Positions 17,709-27,905 of a stretch of 64,000 nt of DNA are shown here, piece by piece. Every line of letters starts with the position of its first letter. The first letter of the stretch is position 1. A program made the translations under genes and the position numbers. Source of the stretch: Mariniflexile litorale (GTDB lineage: Bacteria > Bacteroidota > Bacteroidia > Flavobacteriales > Flavobacteriaceae); contig NZ_CP155618.1 of NCBI RefSeq assembly GCF_031128465.2, positions 629,501-693,500 of the forward strand. Reading direction: 5' to 3'. Below the pieces are notes generated by a model, which did not search any database, was not told the origin of the DNA, and saw nothing but the letters and a program-made list of their open reading frames with translations.

Positions 17709-18326
17709 ATGAAACACCTGCACATATTAACGATTTTCATTTTCATTTTGAGTTGTAAGAATGATATCTATTCTGACAAAGAAAAAGTTGTTACCTCAAA
17801 AGACGGAAATACAAATGTATTTTATAAAAACTCGTTTGAAAATGGACTCATTAAAGACTCAATTGCTGCTTTGGACTTTGATAAAGGGATTGAACAAAGT
17901 TCTCGACTGAATTTTGAAAGTGCTAGAGGGTTTTATGAATCTGCAAATAAACTAGAACCCAATAATACAATTATAATCAATGCTCTTGGGAATGTTAGTG
18001 CTGAACTTAAAGACTTTGAAAAATCTTATGAATATTTTGAAAAATCTTTAAGGATTGATAAACTTGACGCAATAACATATTTGAATTATGGATTTTCAAG
18101 AGCAAGAAACGATGAATTTTATAAAGCTATTGAATTATACAAGAAAGGAATTAGTCTTGAAAGAAGTGCAGAAAAAAGAGGTTATTTTCATTATAACATG
18201 TCACGTGCTCATTATCAATTATATGATGATGAAAATGCTAAACTTCACATCAATAAATCAATTGAATTGGTTAACGACCAAGTTTTGAAAAAAGAAATTT
18301 TAAAATTCAGAGAAACAATAAATTAA
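17709..18326 (+). CDS. cassette 1: TPR-repeat lipoprotein
   Basis: A 205-aa protein from ATG 17709, chosen over an upstream Met because it gives a lipoprotein signal (KHLHILTIFIFILSC) and starts 12 nt after the cassette boundary. The mature part contains about three tetratricopeptide repeats (LNFESARGFYESANKLEPNN, FEKSYEYFEKSLRIDKLD, FYKAIELYKKGISLE). A protein-protein scaffold on a membrane is likely. It is the only gene of the cassette, which ends 10 bp downstream in an attC split by intron 1. Confidence 0.8.
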   Translation: MKHLHILTIFIFILSCKNDIYSDKEKVVTSKDGNTNVFYKNSFENGLIKDSIAALDFDKGIEQSSRLNFESARGFYESANKLEPNNTIIINALGNVSAELKDFEKSYEYFEKSLRIDKLDAITYLNYGFSRARNDEFYKAIELYKKGISLERSAEKRGYFHYNMSRAHYQLYDDENAKLHINKSIELVNDQVLKKEILKFRETIN

Positions 18327-18341
18327 AAATAACTACTGCCA

Positions 18342-20196
18342 ATCGAGTAGACGGGTGACGACTTAAAAGTCGTCACTGCGCCTCTCACACCACCGTACGT
18401 ACGGGTCTCGTATACGGCGGTTCACCAAATTGAAGTTTGCGTATTATTAATGTAATCTAACAAAGGTTTATACCCTTTTCGTTTAAGCCTAGAAACTGTA
18501 ATAGTCGTCTTTAAAATAGGACTTTGAGCGACTGCCCAACCTCCCATTCTGGTGCGACTCCAAGCATAGGCTTGTCCGATTTCTATACCTAATCGAATGA
18601 GATTTTTACGTTTCCTCTCTAGCTTTTTCCAATCGTGCCAAATACAATAGCGTAACCGATTTCTTAACCATTCATCTAGCTTTTTAACTTTTGCATAGAT
18701 GTTAGTTAAGCGGTAATTATTCATCCAGCCTCGACAGACTTGATTAAGCCGATCCAGACGTTCGAATAACGACATGGGTTTGGTTTTCTTGGTGATACTT
18801 TTCAAGTTACGTTTAAACTTTGCCCAACCTTTCTTGGTTACCACTAGTGCATATTGTCCTTTTATACCCTTTTTATAAACGGGTACAAATCCATGCCCAA
18901 GTAACTCAAAGTTTACAGGTCTGCGAATGCCGCTTTTGGCTTTATTTATAGGTAGTTTAAGTCTATCTCTTAAAAAGATAAACAGTTTATTTCCTATAGT
19001 TTTTGCCTCGCTTTTACTTTTTGCGTAAACACTAAAGTCGTCTGCGTAGCGAACATAGCGCAAGCCCATGCTTTTCATTTCTTTGTCCAAAACATCTAAC
19101 ATAATGTTAGATAATAAGGGACTAATGGGACTACCTTGAGGGATCCCTTTTCTGCGCTTTTTGAGTGTTCCATCTATTAAGATGGGCGCTCTTAACCATT
19201 TTCGGATTAATCGCAAGGTGGTTGGACATTTTACTTTGCGGTAAATAAGTTGAAGTAAGATACAGTGGTCTACTTCATCAAAGAACCCTTGTAAATCAAT
19301 ATCTACAATATCTTGGTAACCATCATTGATGTAGCCTTGTGCTTGTAATACTGCTTTTTGGATGTTCTTTTGTGGGCGAAATCCATAACTAACAGGTTCA
19401 AAATCATATTCAAAATGAACCATTAATTGTTGACTTACCGCCTGTTGTAGCCACCTATCTACTACTGTTGGTATTCCTAATAATCGGGTTTTACCCGGTC
19501 CTTTTGGAATGGTTACTCCTAAAATTGAATTTGGCACATAGCTATTTGTGCGAATTGTAGATAATATAAGCGAACGGTTTTCCAATATGTATGCCGAAAG
19601 TGCCGTTGTTTTCATACCATCTACGCCGTTCGCTCCTTTATTGCGCTCCACTTGGCGTGTTGCTTTATAAAGGTTTGTTGCTGATAATACCTGTTCAATC
19701 ATAGATTCAATAATTCGTGTACTCCTGTTGGTTTAAAACTAGGCTAGCTAAGCATCCTAATCGAATTCCAACGTAATTTAATGTTTAGTCCTTCCTTACC
19801 CGTGAGACCTGTACAATTCTTGTTGCACCTCGTTTCCTGTAAGTACTATGACTTCTGCTGACTTCTCTACTTAACCAACTCGTAGTTGTAGAGATCTCCC
19901 CAGGTAATGGCATCTTCTTTCTCTCAATCCCTGCCGTATCTACATATTTACCCTTTTGTTAATCTTAGGGCGTTACAATGATGTGCTTGCTTACCCAAGT
20001 AAATATGCCTCTGTATACGGTTTCTGTTCGTCAGTACCGAGTTTTGTAGTTTCGCTTCCTTCACTCCATGTCTCACGACACACGAGCTTGCGACTTACTA
20101 ATGCTTCAGGACGTTACTCCTGCGCATAAGGGACTTGCACCCTATAGATTAATTATTTACCTTTCGGTAAAGAAAAGATGCCCATGCTGGGCACAC
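18342..20196 (-). mobile_element. group II intron copy 1 (group IIC-attC type), 1855 bp
   Basis: In minus-strand reading the element begins GTGTGCCCAGC (5' consensus GUGYG) and ends CTACTCGAT (3' AY). It carries a reverse transcriptase/maturase ORF. Domain V follows immediately (ACCGCCGTATACGAG...CGTACGTACGGTGGT, about 18389-18422), then a domain VI stem (GTGACGACTTTTAAGTCGTC). The ORF-to-end distance is only 80 nt. It splits the attC R'' core TGCCA|AC on the bottom strand at GT^T, the known target of IIC-attC introns, in the orientation opposite to the cassette genes. Boundaries were fixed by comparing six copies and uninterrupted attC sites. Confidence 0.92.
18422..19702 (-). CDS. group II intron reverse transcriptase/maturase, copy 1
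   Basis: A 426-aa protein with an RT domain (YSGFRP-like box as VSYGFRPQKN, GIPQGSPISPLLSN, catalytic YADD near residue 235) and a C-terminal maturase domain (WMNNYRLTN ... WLRNRLRYCIWHDWKK). There is no HNH endonuclease, as expected for group IIC. It helps splicing and reverse splicing of its host RNA. The stop codon abuts domain V. It is intact and identical in sequence to copies 4 and 5. Confidence 0.95.
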   Translation of the reverse strand: MIEQVLSATNLYKATRQVERNKGANGVDGMKTTALSAYILENRSLILSTIRTNSYVPNSILGVTIPKGPGKTRLLGIPTVVDRWLQQAVSQQLMVHFEYDFEPVSYGFRPQKNIQKAVLQAQGYINDGYQDIVDIDLQGFFDEVDHCILLQLIYRKVKCPTTLRLIRKWLRAPILIDGTLKKRRKGIPQGSPISPLLSNIMLDVLDKEMKSMGLRYVRYADDFSVYAKSKSEAKTIGNKLFIFLRDRLKLPINKAKSGIRRPVNFELLGHGFVPVYKKGIKGQYALVVTKKGWAKFKRNLKSITKKTKPMSLFERLDRLNQVCRGWMNNYRLTNIYAKVKKLDEWLRNRLRYCIWHDWKKLERKRKNLIRLGIEIGQAYAWSRTRMGGWAVAQSPILKTTITVSRLKRKGYKPLLDYINNTQTSIW

Positions 20197-20321
20197 ACAT
20201 TGTATAAGCGTAATGCGAGATTTGTTGCTAAATTGGACATTTTTTATCGCAATAAAATTTTGGATAAAATCAAAATCTCGTCTTCGAAAACCCGCACTAC
20301 GCTTATACTTGACCGTTGTGG
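20197..20321 (+). other. attC site 1 (right part; left part at 18337-18341)
   Basis: After intron 1 the site resumes AC ATTGTATAAGCGTAATGCGAG and ends CTACGCTTATACTTGACC GTTGTGG. The arms GTATAAGCG.AATGCGAG and CTCG...CTACGCTTATAC pair. Crossover is expected at G20315|T. Its inner sequence differs from most other sites here. Confidence 0.75.
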
Positions 20322-20339
20322 TTAATTTGAGAAAACCGA

Positions 20340-20828
20340 ATGAATAAAGAAAATGTCTTATTAATATTGTGGATAATCTTCGGATTTATATTCATTAGCG
20401 GAATTGACTCAATCCTATTTTTCATAACTTACCTAATATATTTTGCGAAATCAGAATTGGGACTTTCTTATGGAATTATGAAATACTCAATGCCAATTAT
20501 TACTCTTATTTTATATGTACTGACTACATTTTTGATTTTAAAAAAACTTAAACTAAACTCAAATTCATCAGGAATTTATCTAACTAAATTCCCAAAAAGA
20601 ATATTTATATTACTTGCTCTAATTGCATTGACTTTAAATCCAATAACGCATAAATTATCTGGACTTTACGCAGAACATTCAACTAGAATGGAAAACATTA
20701 ACTCTTCTGATTTTCTTCAAGTTTACGGATGGATGACTTCGGGAATATACTTTTCAAGATGGTTCATTTTAATTGCTCTGTCAATTTTATTTATTAAAAA
20801 ACTAAACGGAATTGAAAATAAAAACTAA
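20340..20828 (+). CDS. cassette 2: hypothetical membrane protein
   Basis: A 162-aa protein with four predicted membrane helices (about 6-30, 45-65, 80-95, 135-155) and no family recognised. ATG 20340 is 24 nt after the cassette boundary. The stop codon touches the R'' core CCACAAC, which mirrors the cassette's own start GTTGTGG. It is a single-gene cassette. Confidence 0.75.
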   Translation: MNKENVLLILWIIFGFIFISGIDSILFFITYLIYFAKSELGLSYGIMKYSMPIITLILYVLTTFLILKKLKLNSNSSGIYLTKFPKRIFILLALIALTLNPITHKLSGLYAEHSTRMENINSSDFLQVYGWMTSGIYFSRWFILIALSILFIKKLNGIENKN

Positions 20829-20961
20829 CCACAACACAGTATATAAAAAATTGCTAGTTTTACCTAAACCAAAGTTAGTTGCGTGTTTGCTTGCTTCTGA
20901 TTTTCCTTCGGAAAATCCTCGCACACAAACACGCAACATTTCATATACGTAAACGTTAGGC
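20829..20961 (+). other. attC site 2, uninterrupted, 133 bp
   Basis: R'' is CCACAAC and R' is GTTAGGC. The arms GTTGCGTGTTTGC and GCACAC/AAACACGCAAC pair over more than 10 bp. The tip is an 8-bp stem GATTTTCC/GGAAAATC with a TTC loop (20899-20917), and the outer arms GTATAT/ATATAC pair. It is a model for the interrupted sites. Confidence 0.85.
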
Positions 20962-20978
20962 ACAAGCTAAAAAAAGGA

Positions 20979-21515
20979 ATGGCGAAAAAATTTAGTCTTT
21001 TAATTTTAATAATATTACTGTCGATAATTCTCGCTTCGATTTACGGATTTTTGCATAACCAAATTTCTTACTCAATCTCAACTGAATATTTTACGGAATT
21101 TAAATTTGACCAATTTTGGTCGGTTAAATACACACTTGACTTTCCACGAATGAGTGCAGGATTAATCGGAATTGCATCAACTTGGTGGTTCGGACTTTTA
21201 ATCGGATTGATAATTGGAATCGTTGGATTTTTTCAACCGACTACCAAAATTATGTGGAAAAGCTCTTACGGAGCAATAATTCGGACTTTGGGAATCGCAA
21301 TCGGAATTGGAATCGTGGGAATTTTGGTTGGTCAGTTTATTATTTCAAACATAAATGCTAATTGGAATCTACCAGCTGAATTGATTGACCGAAAAAGTTT
21401 TTTGACTGCTGGAACTATGCATAATTTTAGCTATCTTGGAGGAGTAATCGGATTGATTTACGGAATAATATATCAACTGAAAATAAAAAAAGCCAGTGCC
21501 CAACACCGTATATAA
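20979..21515 (+). CDS. cassette 3: hypothetical membrane protein
   Basis: A 178-aa protein with four membrane helices (about 6-26, 62-88, 105-128, 150-168), rich in Gly and Ile. No family was recognised. A purine stretch (AAAAAGG) precedes ATG 20979. The frame runs through the R'' core, and its TAA lies inside attC 3, so the last residues (AQHRI) are encoded by the recombination site. Confidence 0.75.
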   Translation: MAKKFSLLILIILLSIILASIYGFLHNQISYSISTEYFTEFKFDQFWSVKYTLDFPRMSAGLIGIASTWWFGLLIGLIIGIVGFFQPTTKIMWKSSYGAIIRTLGIAIGIGIVGILVGQFIISNINANWNLPAELIDRKSFLTAGTMHNFSYLGGVIGLIYGIIYQLKIKKASAQHRI

Positions 21516-21630
21516 AAAATTGCTGGTGTTTGGCTTAAACAAAGGTCGTTGCACGTTTGCTACGTCTGAATTTCCTTCGGAAATTCCTCGCACACAAACC
21601 CGCAACTTTCCATATACAAACACGTTACCA
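21498..21630 (+). other. attC site 3, uninterrupted, 133 bp
   Basis: R'' is GCCCAAC (21498-21504) and R' is GTTACCA (21624-21630). The arms GTTGCACGTTTGC and ACAAACCCGCAAC are near-complementary, with a tip stem around GAATTTCCTTCGGAAATTC. Confidence 0.85.
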
Positions 21631-21635
21631 CACAT

Positions 21636-22283
21636 TTGAGAGCAACATTGAGAAATTGGAATAACATAGAATGGATTTTTGAAAAGGATGGAGCTTTAAG
21701 AGATATTTATGTCCAAAACGCAACGATTTCGGATTGGGAAAAAGTAGTTGATTTATTAAATTCTGAATACGAATTAACTTTTGGAGTTTATGAAGATAAT
21801 TTGATTGACAAAATTGACTTCGGATACGTTAAAACTATGTTTGCGGACGAAACTGGCGAATTGGAAACTAAATCTGCAACTGTTGATTTAAATGGAATTG
21901 TAGTAAAGTGCTACTTTTTCCTCGAAAACCAAATCGAATTTGACATAAATCCAATCGAAATTAAAACAGAATCGGATTTTAATAAGATTACGGATTTTAT
22001 GAAATCCATCAGTTCGAAATTGGAAAAACAGATAACACTTTGTGGAGAAAATCAACCTGAATTTCCACTAATAAAAATTGACTCTAAAAACGGAATTGAA
22101 AAAATACTGACTGAAAAAGAGACTGAAAACTTGTGGAAAAAGTCAGACCAAAATGTTAGCGGATTTACAAAGTTAAAGTCAAAAATAATAATGAAATACT
22201 TTCCTAAAATATTTGAAAAGAAAATTATGGAAAGTGCAAATAGTGAATATAAATCAACACCGAAAGAAAAAAACGTGTGGTAA
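21636..22283 (+). CDS. cassette 4: hypothetical protein (TTG start)
   Basis: A 215-aa soluble protein with no family recognised. The TTG at 21636 is chosen because the ORF fills the cassette from just after the R' core and no early ATG is available. It is acidic, with a helical second half. The TAA stop overlaps the R'' core (TGGTAAC), and its final A is now the first base of intron 2, so the stop is preserved by the insertion. Confidence 0.7.
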   Translation: MRATLRNWNNIEWIFEKDGALRDIYVQNATISDWEKVVDLLNSEYELTFGVYEDNLIDKIDFGYVKTMFADETGELETKSATVDLNGIVVKCYFFLENQIEFDINPIEIKTESDFNKITDFMKSISSKLEKQITLCGENQPEFPLIKIDSKNGIEKILTEKETENLWKKSDQNVSGFTKLKSKIIMKYFPKIFEKKIMESANSEYKSTPKEKNVW

Positions 22284-24135
22284 TCGAGTAGACGGGTGAC
22301 GACTTAAAAGTCGTCACTGCGCCTCTCACACCACCGTACGTACGGGTCTCGTATACGGCGGTTCACCAAATTGAAGTTTGCGTATTATTAATGTAATCTA
22401 ACAAAGGTTTATACCCTTTTCGTTTAAGCCTAGAAACTGTAATAGTCGTCTTTAAAATAGGACTTTGAGCGACTGCCCAACCTCCCATTCTGGTGCGACT
22501 CCAAGCATAGGCTTGTCCGATTTCTATACCTAATCGAATGAGATTTTTACGTTTCCTCTCTAGCTTTTTCCAATCGTGCCAAATACAATAGCGTAACCGA
22601 TTTCTTAACCATTCATCTAGCTTTTTAACTTTTGCATAGATGTTAGTTAAGCGGTAATTATTCATCCAGCCTCGACAGACTTGATTAAGCCGATCCAGAC
22701 GTTCGAATAACGACATGGGTTTGGTTTTCTTGGTGATACTTTTCAAGTTACGTTTAAACTTTGCCCAACCTTTCTTGGTTACCACTAGTGCATATTGTCC
22801 TTTTATACCCTTTTTATAAACGGGTAAAATCATGCCCAAGTAACTCAAAGTTTACAGGTCTGCGAATGCCGCTTTTGGCTTTATTTATAGGTAGTTTAAG
22901 TCTATCTCTTAAAAAGATAAACAGTTTATTTCCTATAGTTTTTGCCTCGCTTTTACTTTTTGCGTAAACACTAAAGTCGTCTGCGTAGCGAACATAGCGC
23001 AAGCCCATGCTTTTCATTTCTTTGTCCAAAACATCTAACATAATGTTAGATAATAAGGGACTAATGGGACTACCTTGAGGGATCCCTTTTCTGCGCTTTT
23101 TGAGTGTTCCATCTATTAAGATGGGCGCTCTTAACCATTTTCGGATTAATCGCAAGGTGGTTGGACATTTTACTTTGCGGTAAATAAGTTGAAGTAAGAT
23201 ACAGTGGTCTACTTCATCAAAGAACCCTTGTAAATCAATATCTACAATATCTTGGTAACCATCATTGATGTAGCCTTGTGCTTGTAATACTGCTTTTTGG
23301 ATGTTCTTTTGTGGGCGAAATCCATAACTAACAGGTTCAAAATCATATTCAAAATGAACCATTAATTGTTGACTTACCGCCTGTTGTAGCCACCTATCTA
23401 CTACTGTTGGTATTCCTAATAATCGGGTTTTACCCGGTCCTTTTGGAATGGTTACTCCTAAAATTGAATTTGGCACATAGCTATTTGTGCGAATTGTAGA
23501 TAATATAAGCGAACGGTTTTCCAATATGTATGCCGAAAGTGCCGTTGTTTTCATACCATCTACGCCGTTCGCTCCTTTATTGCGCTCCACTTGGCGTGTT
23601 GCTTTATAAAGGTTTGTTGCTGATAATACCTGTTCAATCATAGATTCAATAATTCGTGTACTCCTGTTGGTTTAAAACTAGGCTAGCTAAGCATCCTAAT
23701 CGAATTCCAACGTAATTTAATGTTTAGTCCTTCCTTACCCGTGAGACCTGTACAATTCTTGTTGCACCTCGTTTCCTGTAAGTACTATGACTTCTGCTGA
23801 CTTCTCTACTTAACCAACTCGTAGTTGTAGAGATCTCCCCAGGTAATGGCATCTTCTTTCTCTCAATCCCTGCCGTATCTACATATTTACCCTTTTGTTA
23901 ATCTTAGGGCGTTACAATGATGTGCTTGCTTACCCAAGTAAATATGCCTCTGTATACGGTTTCTGTTCGTCAGTACCGAGTTTTGTAGTTTCGCTTCCTT
24001 CACTCCATGTCTCACGACACACGAGCTTGCGACTTACTAATGCTTCAGGACGTTACTCCTGCGCATAAGGGACTTGCACCCTATAGATTAATTATTTACC
24101 TTTCGGTAAAGAAAAGATGCCCATGCTGGGCACAC
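22283..24135 (-). mobile_element. group II intron copy 2, 1853 bp, ORF frameshifted
   Basis: Same boundaries and target (TGGTA|AC) as copy 1. It lacks two bases near 22826-22832 (GGGTAAAATCATG instead of GGGTACAAATCCATG), which shifts the maturase frame. Domain V and domain VI are unchanged, so it may still be spliced by a maturase made from another copy. Confidence 0.92.
22363..23641 (-). pseudogene. group II intron reverse transcriptase/maturase, copy 2 (frameshift)
   Basis: The N-terminal RT part (from 23641) is intact past YADD and breaks after FELLGHDF. The maturase half continues in another frame to 22363. The cause is the 2-bp deficit noted for the intron. Otherwise it matches copy 1. 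Confidence 0.9.
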
Positions 24136-24261
24136 ACACCGTGTATAATTAATGGCTAGTTTTAGCTTGCTTACGAAAATCCTCGCGGATTTTCTATTCG
24201 GTTTTTATTTGCTAAATTAGGTGCTTAAACACGCCACTAATCATACACAAATACGTTACCA
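24136..24261 (+). other. attC site 4 (right part; R'' left part at 22278-22282)
   Basis: It resumes ACACCGTGTATAATTAATGG and ends ACTAATCATACACAAATAC GTTACCA. The arms GTGTATAATTA and TAATCATACAC pair. The inner stem contains AAAATCCTCGCGGATTTT. Nearly the same sequence follows intron 5. Confidence 0.75.
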
Positions 24262-24266
24262 ATAAT

Positions 24267-25286
24267 TTGAACAAACATCAATCTTACATATTAATCTTTC
24301 TGCTTTTCATTGGATTTATTTCCAAAGCGCAATCTGAATTTAATGAAATCGATAAACGTGTAGCTGACATTGGGTTCTTTCCAAAAGACAAACTTGCCGA
24401 AAAAATCACGTCGGAATTAAATACTGATTTAGAAAAAGTTCGTGCATTATTTGTATGGATTACTGACAATATCACTTATGACTTTGAATTATACGAAAGC
24501 GAGAAATTAAAAGAGGAATTTTATATTTCGGAGGTTAACGTAATAAATAAAACTTTAGAACGTAAAAAGGCAATTTGTAGTGGCTATTCTCTTTTATTCA
24601 AAAAACTTTGTGACGACCTCGATATTGAATGCGAAGTCGTTAGTGGATATTCAAAACAATGGCTTGATAGTTTTGTTTCTAAAAACGTTTCTGACCACGC
24701 GTGGAACGCAGTAAAAATCGATAATAAATGGTTTTTAATAGATAATACTTGGGCAAGTAAAAACGAAAATAACGTGGAAAGGGATGACTTTTGGTTTATG
24801 ACAAATCCAGAATTCTTTGTCTATTCTCATTATCCTGAAAACGAAAAATGGACTCTACTTGAAAACGGACTGACTAAAGAACAATTTGACCAATTACCAA
24901 CAATTACTGACCGAAGTTTTTTCGAAGACGGAATTAAAATTTTGGTTCCAACGACAAAAGTAATTGATGTTGAGAAAAGCCGAATTATTAGAGTTGAATT
25001 AGAGACAAATAATACTGAACGTTGGATTTCTTTACGCGGATATCCCTGGGAAACTTACGCTTCGAAAAACAACTTAGAATTTCCAAGCGATGAGGAATAT
25101 GCAAAACTAACTTCTGAGGAAAGGAATAAATACAATCAAGTTATTCCGAGCGTAGAAATAATTAAAACTGAAATAGTTGATAATAGAATTATGATAGAAG
25201 CTCGTTTGACTTCTGAAAACATAAAAGAATTTGAAATAGTGGTGGAAGGAAATAATATCGCAACCATTAAAGTAAATCTGAAATAA
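24267..25286 (+). CDS. cassette 5: secreted transglutaminase-like protein
   Basis: A 339-aa protein with a signal peptide (about 1-21, ending SKAQS) and a transglutaminase-like domain. The catalytic triad is Cys104 (KKAICSGYSLLFKKLC), His144 (SDHAWNAVKI) and Asp159 (WFLIDNTWAS). The C-terminal third (about 215-339) is beta-rich. Such KAICSGY...DHAWN proteins are periplasmic peptidase- or cross-linking-like domains. TTG 24267 is used because it directly precedes the signal sequence. It is a single-gene cassette and intact. Confidence 0.85.
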   Translation: MNKHQSYILIFLLFIGFISKAQSEFNEIDKRVADIGFFPKDKLAEKITSELNTDLEKVRALFVWITDNITYDFELYESEKLKEEFYISEVNVINKTLERKKAICSGYSLLFKKLCDDLDIECEVVSGYSKQWLDSFVSKNVSDHAWNAVKIDNKWFLIDNTWASKNENNVERDDFWFMTNPEFFVYSHYPENEKWTLLENGLTKEQFDQLPTITDRSFFEDGIKILVPTTKVIDVEKSRIIRVELETNNTERWISLRGYPWETYASKNNLEFPSDEEYAKLTSEERNKYNQVIPSVEIIKTEIVDNRIMIEARLTSENIKEFEIVVEGNNIATIKVNLK

Positions 25287-25293
25287 AAACTAT

Positions 25294-25426
25294 TGGTAAC
25301 AACGTGTATAAAAAATTGCTAAATTAGTGCTTAAACAAAGGTCGTTGCATTTTTGTTACGTCTGAATTTCCTTCGGAAATTCCTCGCATACAAAACCGCA
25401 ACTATTCATACACAAGACCGTTGTGC
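25294..25426 (+). other. attC site 5, uninterrupted, 133 bp
   Basis: R'' is TGGTAAC (25294-25300) and R' is GTTGTGC (25420-25426). The internal arms GTCGTTGCATTTTTGTTACG and CAAAACCGCAAC pair, with the tip GAATTTCCTTCGGAAATTC. Confidence 0.85.
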
Positions 25427-25438
25427 ATATATATCCGA

Positions 25439-25905
25439 ATGACGAACCACGAATTGACATTTAGTAAAATAAAGACACTTTTGGAAACCCATTTTCCAGA
25501 AAGGATTTCGGAATTTGAAGATGGAACTCATTTGACTTTGAATTCGGAAAGCGAAGAAGAATCACCAATTTGGATTGAACTTGACGAAGGTGGAATGCTG
25601 ACAGTTGGAATCGGAATTGCGCACAGACATTTTTATCCGAAGATAGACGACTTAAAAGAAGGGTTTAATGAATTTTTACACTTTCTGACCTGTAGAAAAA
25701 AAAGGTTTTTATAAAGGTAAGTTACAGTTTAAAAGTAAATATGATTACGAATTAAAAAACGGAACATATAAAAATTACGGAACAGCGTCTAGTTTAAATT
25801 TATCATTTTGGAAAAAAACAACTAAAAAGACAATCATTCAAAACGGATTCATAGATTACGCGGAAATTGAATCAGAAATTGAGGAAATAAAAAATACTAT
25901 GCACA
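25439..25905 (+). pseudogene. cassette 6: hypothetical protein, frameshifted in an A8 run
   Basis: From ATG 25439 the frame encodes about 91 aa (HELTFSKIKTLLETHFPERI...) to a stop at 25714. In the other frame, after the A8 run at 25696-25703, a protein-like sequence continues (GFYKGKLQFKSKYDYELK ... IIQNGFIDYAEIE) to the cassette end. One A fewer restores a protein of about 157 aa whose native TAA would lie in the attC (CAC AAC AAC GTA TAA). Intron 3 has removed that stop from the reading, and the shifted frame would now end in the intron at 25922. The family is unknown. Confidence 0.75.
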
Positions 25906-27759
25906 ATCGAGTAGACGGGTGACGACTTAAAAGTCGTCACTGCGCCTCTCACACCACCGTACGTACGGGTCTCGTATACGGCGGTTCACCAAATTGAAGT
26001 TTGCGTATTATTAATGTAATCTAACAAAGGTTTATACCCTTTTCGTTTAAGCCTAGAAACTGTAATAGTCGTCTTTAAAATAGGACTTTGAGCGACTGCC
26101 CAACCTCCCATTCTGGTGCGACTCCAAGCATAGGCTTGTCCGATTTCTATACCTAATCGAATGAGATTTTTACGTTTCCTCTCTAGCTTTTTCCAATCGT
26201 CCAAATACAATAGCGTAACCGATTTCTTAACCATTCATCTAGCTTTTTAACTTTTGCATAGATGTTAGTTAAGCGGTAATTATTCATCCAGCCTCGACAG
26301 ACTTGATTAAGCCGATCCAGACGTTCGAATAACGACATGGGTTTGGTTTTCTTGGTGATACTTTTCAAGTTACGTTTAAACTTTGCCCAACCTTTCTTGG
26401 TTACCACTAGTGCATATTGTCCTTTTATACCCTTTTTATAAACGGGTACAAATCCATGCCCAAGTAACTCAAAGTTTACAGGTCTGCGAATGCCGCTTTT
26501 GGCTTTATTTATAGGTAGTTTAAGTCTATCTCTTAAAAAGATAAACAGTTTATTTCCTATAGTTTTTGCCTCGCTTTTACTTTTTGCGTAAACACTAAAG
26601 TCGTCTGCGTAGCGAACATAGCGCAAGCCCATGCTTTTCATTTCTTTGTCCAAAACATCTAACATAATGTTAGATAATAAGGGACTAATGGGACTACCTT
26701 GAGGGATCCCTTTTCTGCGCTTTTTGAGTGTTCCATCTATTAAGATGGGCGCTCTTAACCATTTTCGGATTAATCGCAAGGTGGTTGGACATTTTACTTT
26801 GCGGTAAATAAGTTGAAGTAAGATACAGTGGTCTACTTCATCAAAGAACCCTTGTAAATCAATATCTACAATATCTTGGTAACCATCATTGATGTAGCCT
26901 TGTGCTTGTAATACTGCTTTTTGGATGTTCTTTTGTGGGCGAAATCCATAACTAACAGGTTCAAAATCATATTCAAAATGAACCATTAATTGTTGACTTA
27001 CCGCCTGTTGTAGCCACCTATCTACTACTGTTGGTATTCCTAATAATCGGGTTTTACCCGGTCCTTTTGGAATGGTTACTCCTAAAATTGAATTTGGCAC
27101 ATAGCTATTTGTGCGAATTGTAGATAATATAAGCGAACGGTTTTCCAATATGTATGCCGAAAGTGCCGTTGTTTTCATACCATCTACGCCGTTCGCTCCT
27201 TTATTGCGCTCCACTTGGCGTGTTGCTTTATAAAGGTTTGTTGCTGATAATACCTGTTCAATCATAGATTCAATAATTCGTGTACTCCTGTTGGTTTAAA
27301 ACTAGGCTAGCTAAGCATCCTAATCGAATTCCAACGTAATTTAATGTTTAGTCCTTCCTTACCCGTGAGACCTGTACAATTCTTGTTGCACCTCGTTTCC
27401 TGTAAGTACTATGACTTCTGCTGACTTCTCTACTTAACCAACTCGTAGTTGTAGAGATCTCCCCAGGTAATGGCATCTTCTTTCTCTCAATCCCTGCCGT
27501 ATCTACATATTTACCCTTTTGTTAATCTTAGGGCGTTACAATGATGTGCTTGCTTACCCAAGTAAATATGCCTCTGTATACGGTTTCTGTTCGTCAGTAC
27601 CGAGTTTTGTAGTTTCGCTTCCTTCACTCCATGTCTCACGACACACGAGCTTGCGACTTACTAATGCTTCAGGACGTTACTCCTGCGCATAAGGGACTTG
27701 CACCCTATAGATTAATTATTTACCTTTCGGTAAAGAAAAGATGCCCATGCTGGGCACAC
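25906..27759 (-). mobile_element. group II intron copy 3, 1854 bp, ORF frameshifted
   Basis: It splits the core TGCACA|AC. One G is missing near 26199 (AATCGTCCAAATAC instead of AATCGTGCCAAATAC), breaking the maturase near its C-terminal third. The ribozyme ends and domains V/VI match copy 1. Confidence 0.92.
25986..27265 (-). pseudogene. group II intron reverse transcriptase/maturase, copy 3 (frameshift)
   Basis: The RT domain and most of the maturase domain are intact to LRNRLRYCIW. After the 1-bp deletion the frame ends at TIGKS, and the last 70 or so residues lie in another frame. Confidence 0.9.
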
Positions 27760-27886
27760 ACAACGTATAAAAATAATTGCTATTTTGTGCTTAAATAAAG
27801 GTCGTTGCGTATTTGCTACATCTGAATTTCCTTCGGAAATTCCTCGCACGCAAACACGCAACTATTCTTATACAAAACCGTTAGGC
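27760..27886 (+). other. attC site 6 (right part; R'' left part at 25900-25905)
   Basis: It resumes ACAACGTATAAAAATAATTGC and ends CAACTATTCTTATACAAAACC GTTAGGC (27880-27886). The arms GTTGCGTATTTGC and GCAAACACGCAAC pair, with the tip GAATTTCCTTCGGAAATTC. Confidence 0.8.
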
Positions 27887-27905
27887 ACAAGCAGATAAAA
27901 ACAGA

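Noticed and set aside
25696-25703. Programmed ribosomal frameshift in cassette 6
   Set aside because: No conserved slippery heptamer with a downstream structure; several other homopolymer breaks nearby suggest mutation or sequence error.
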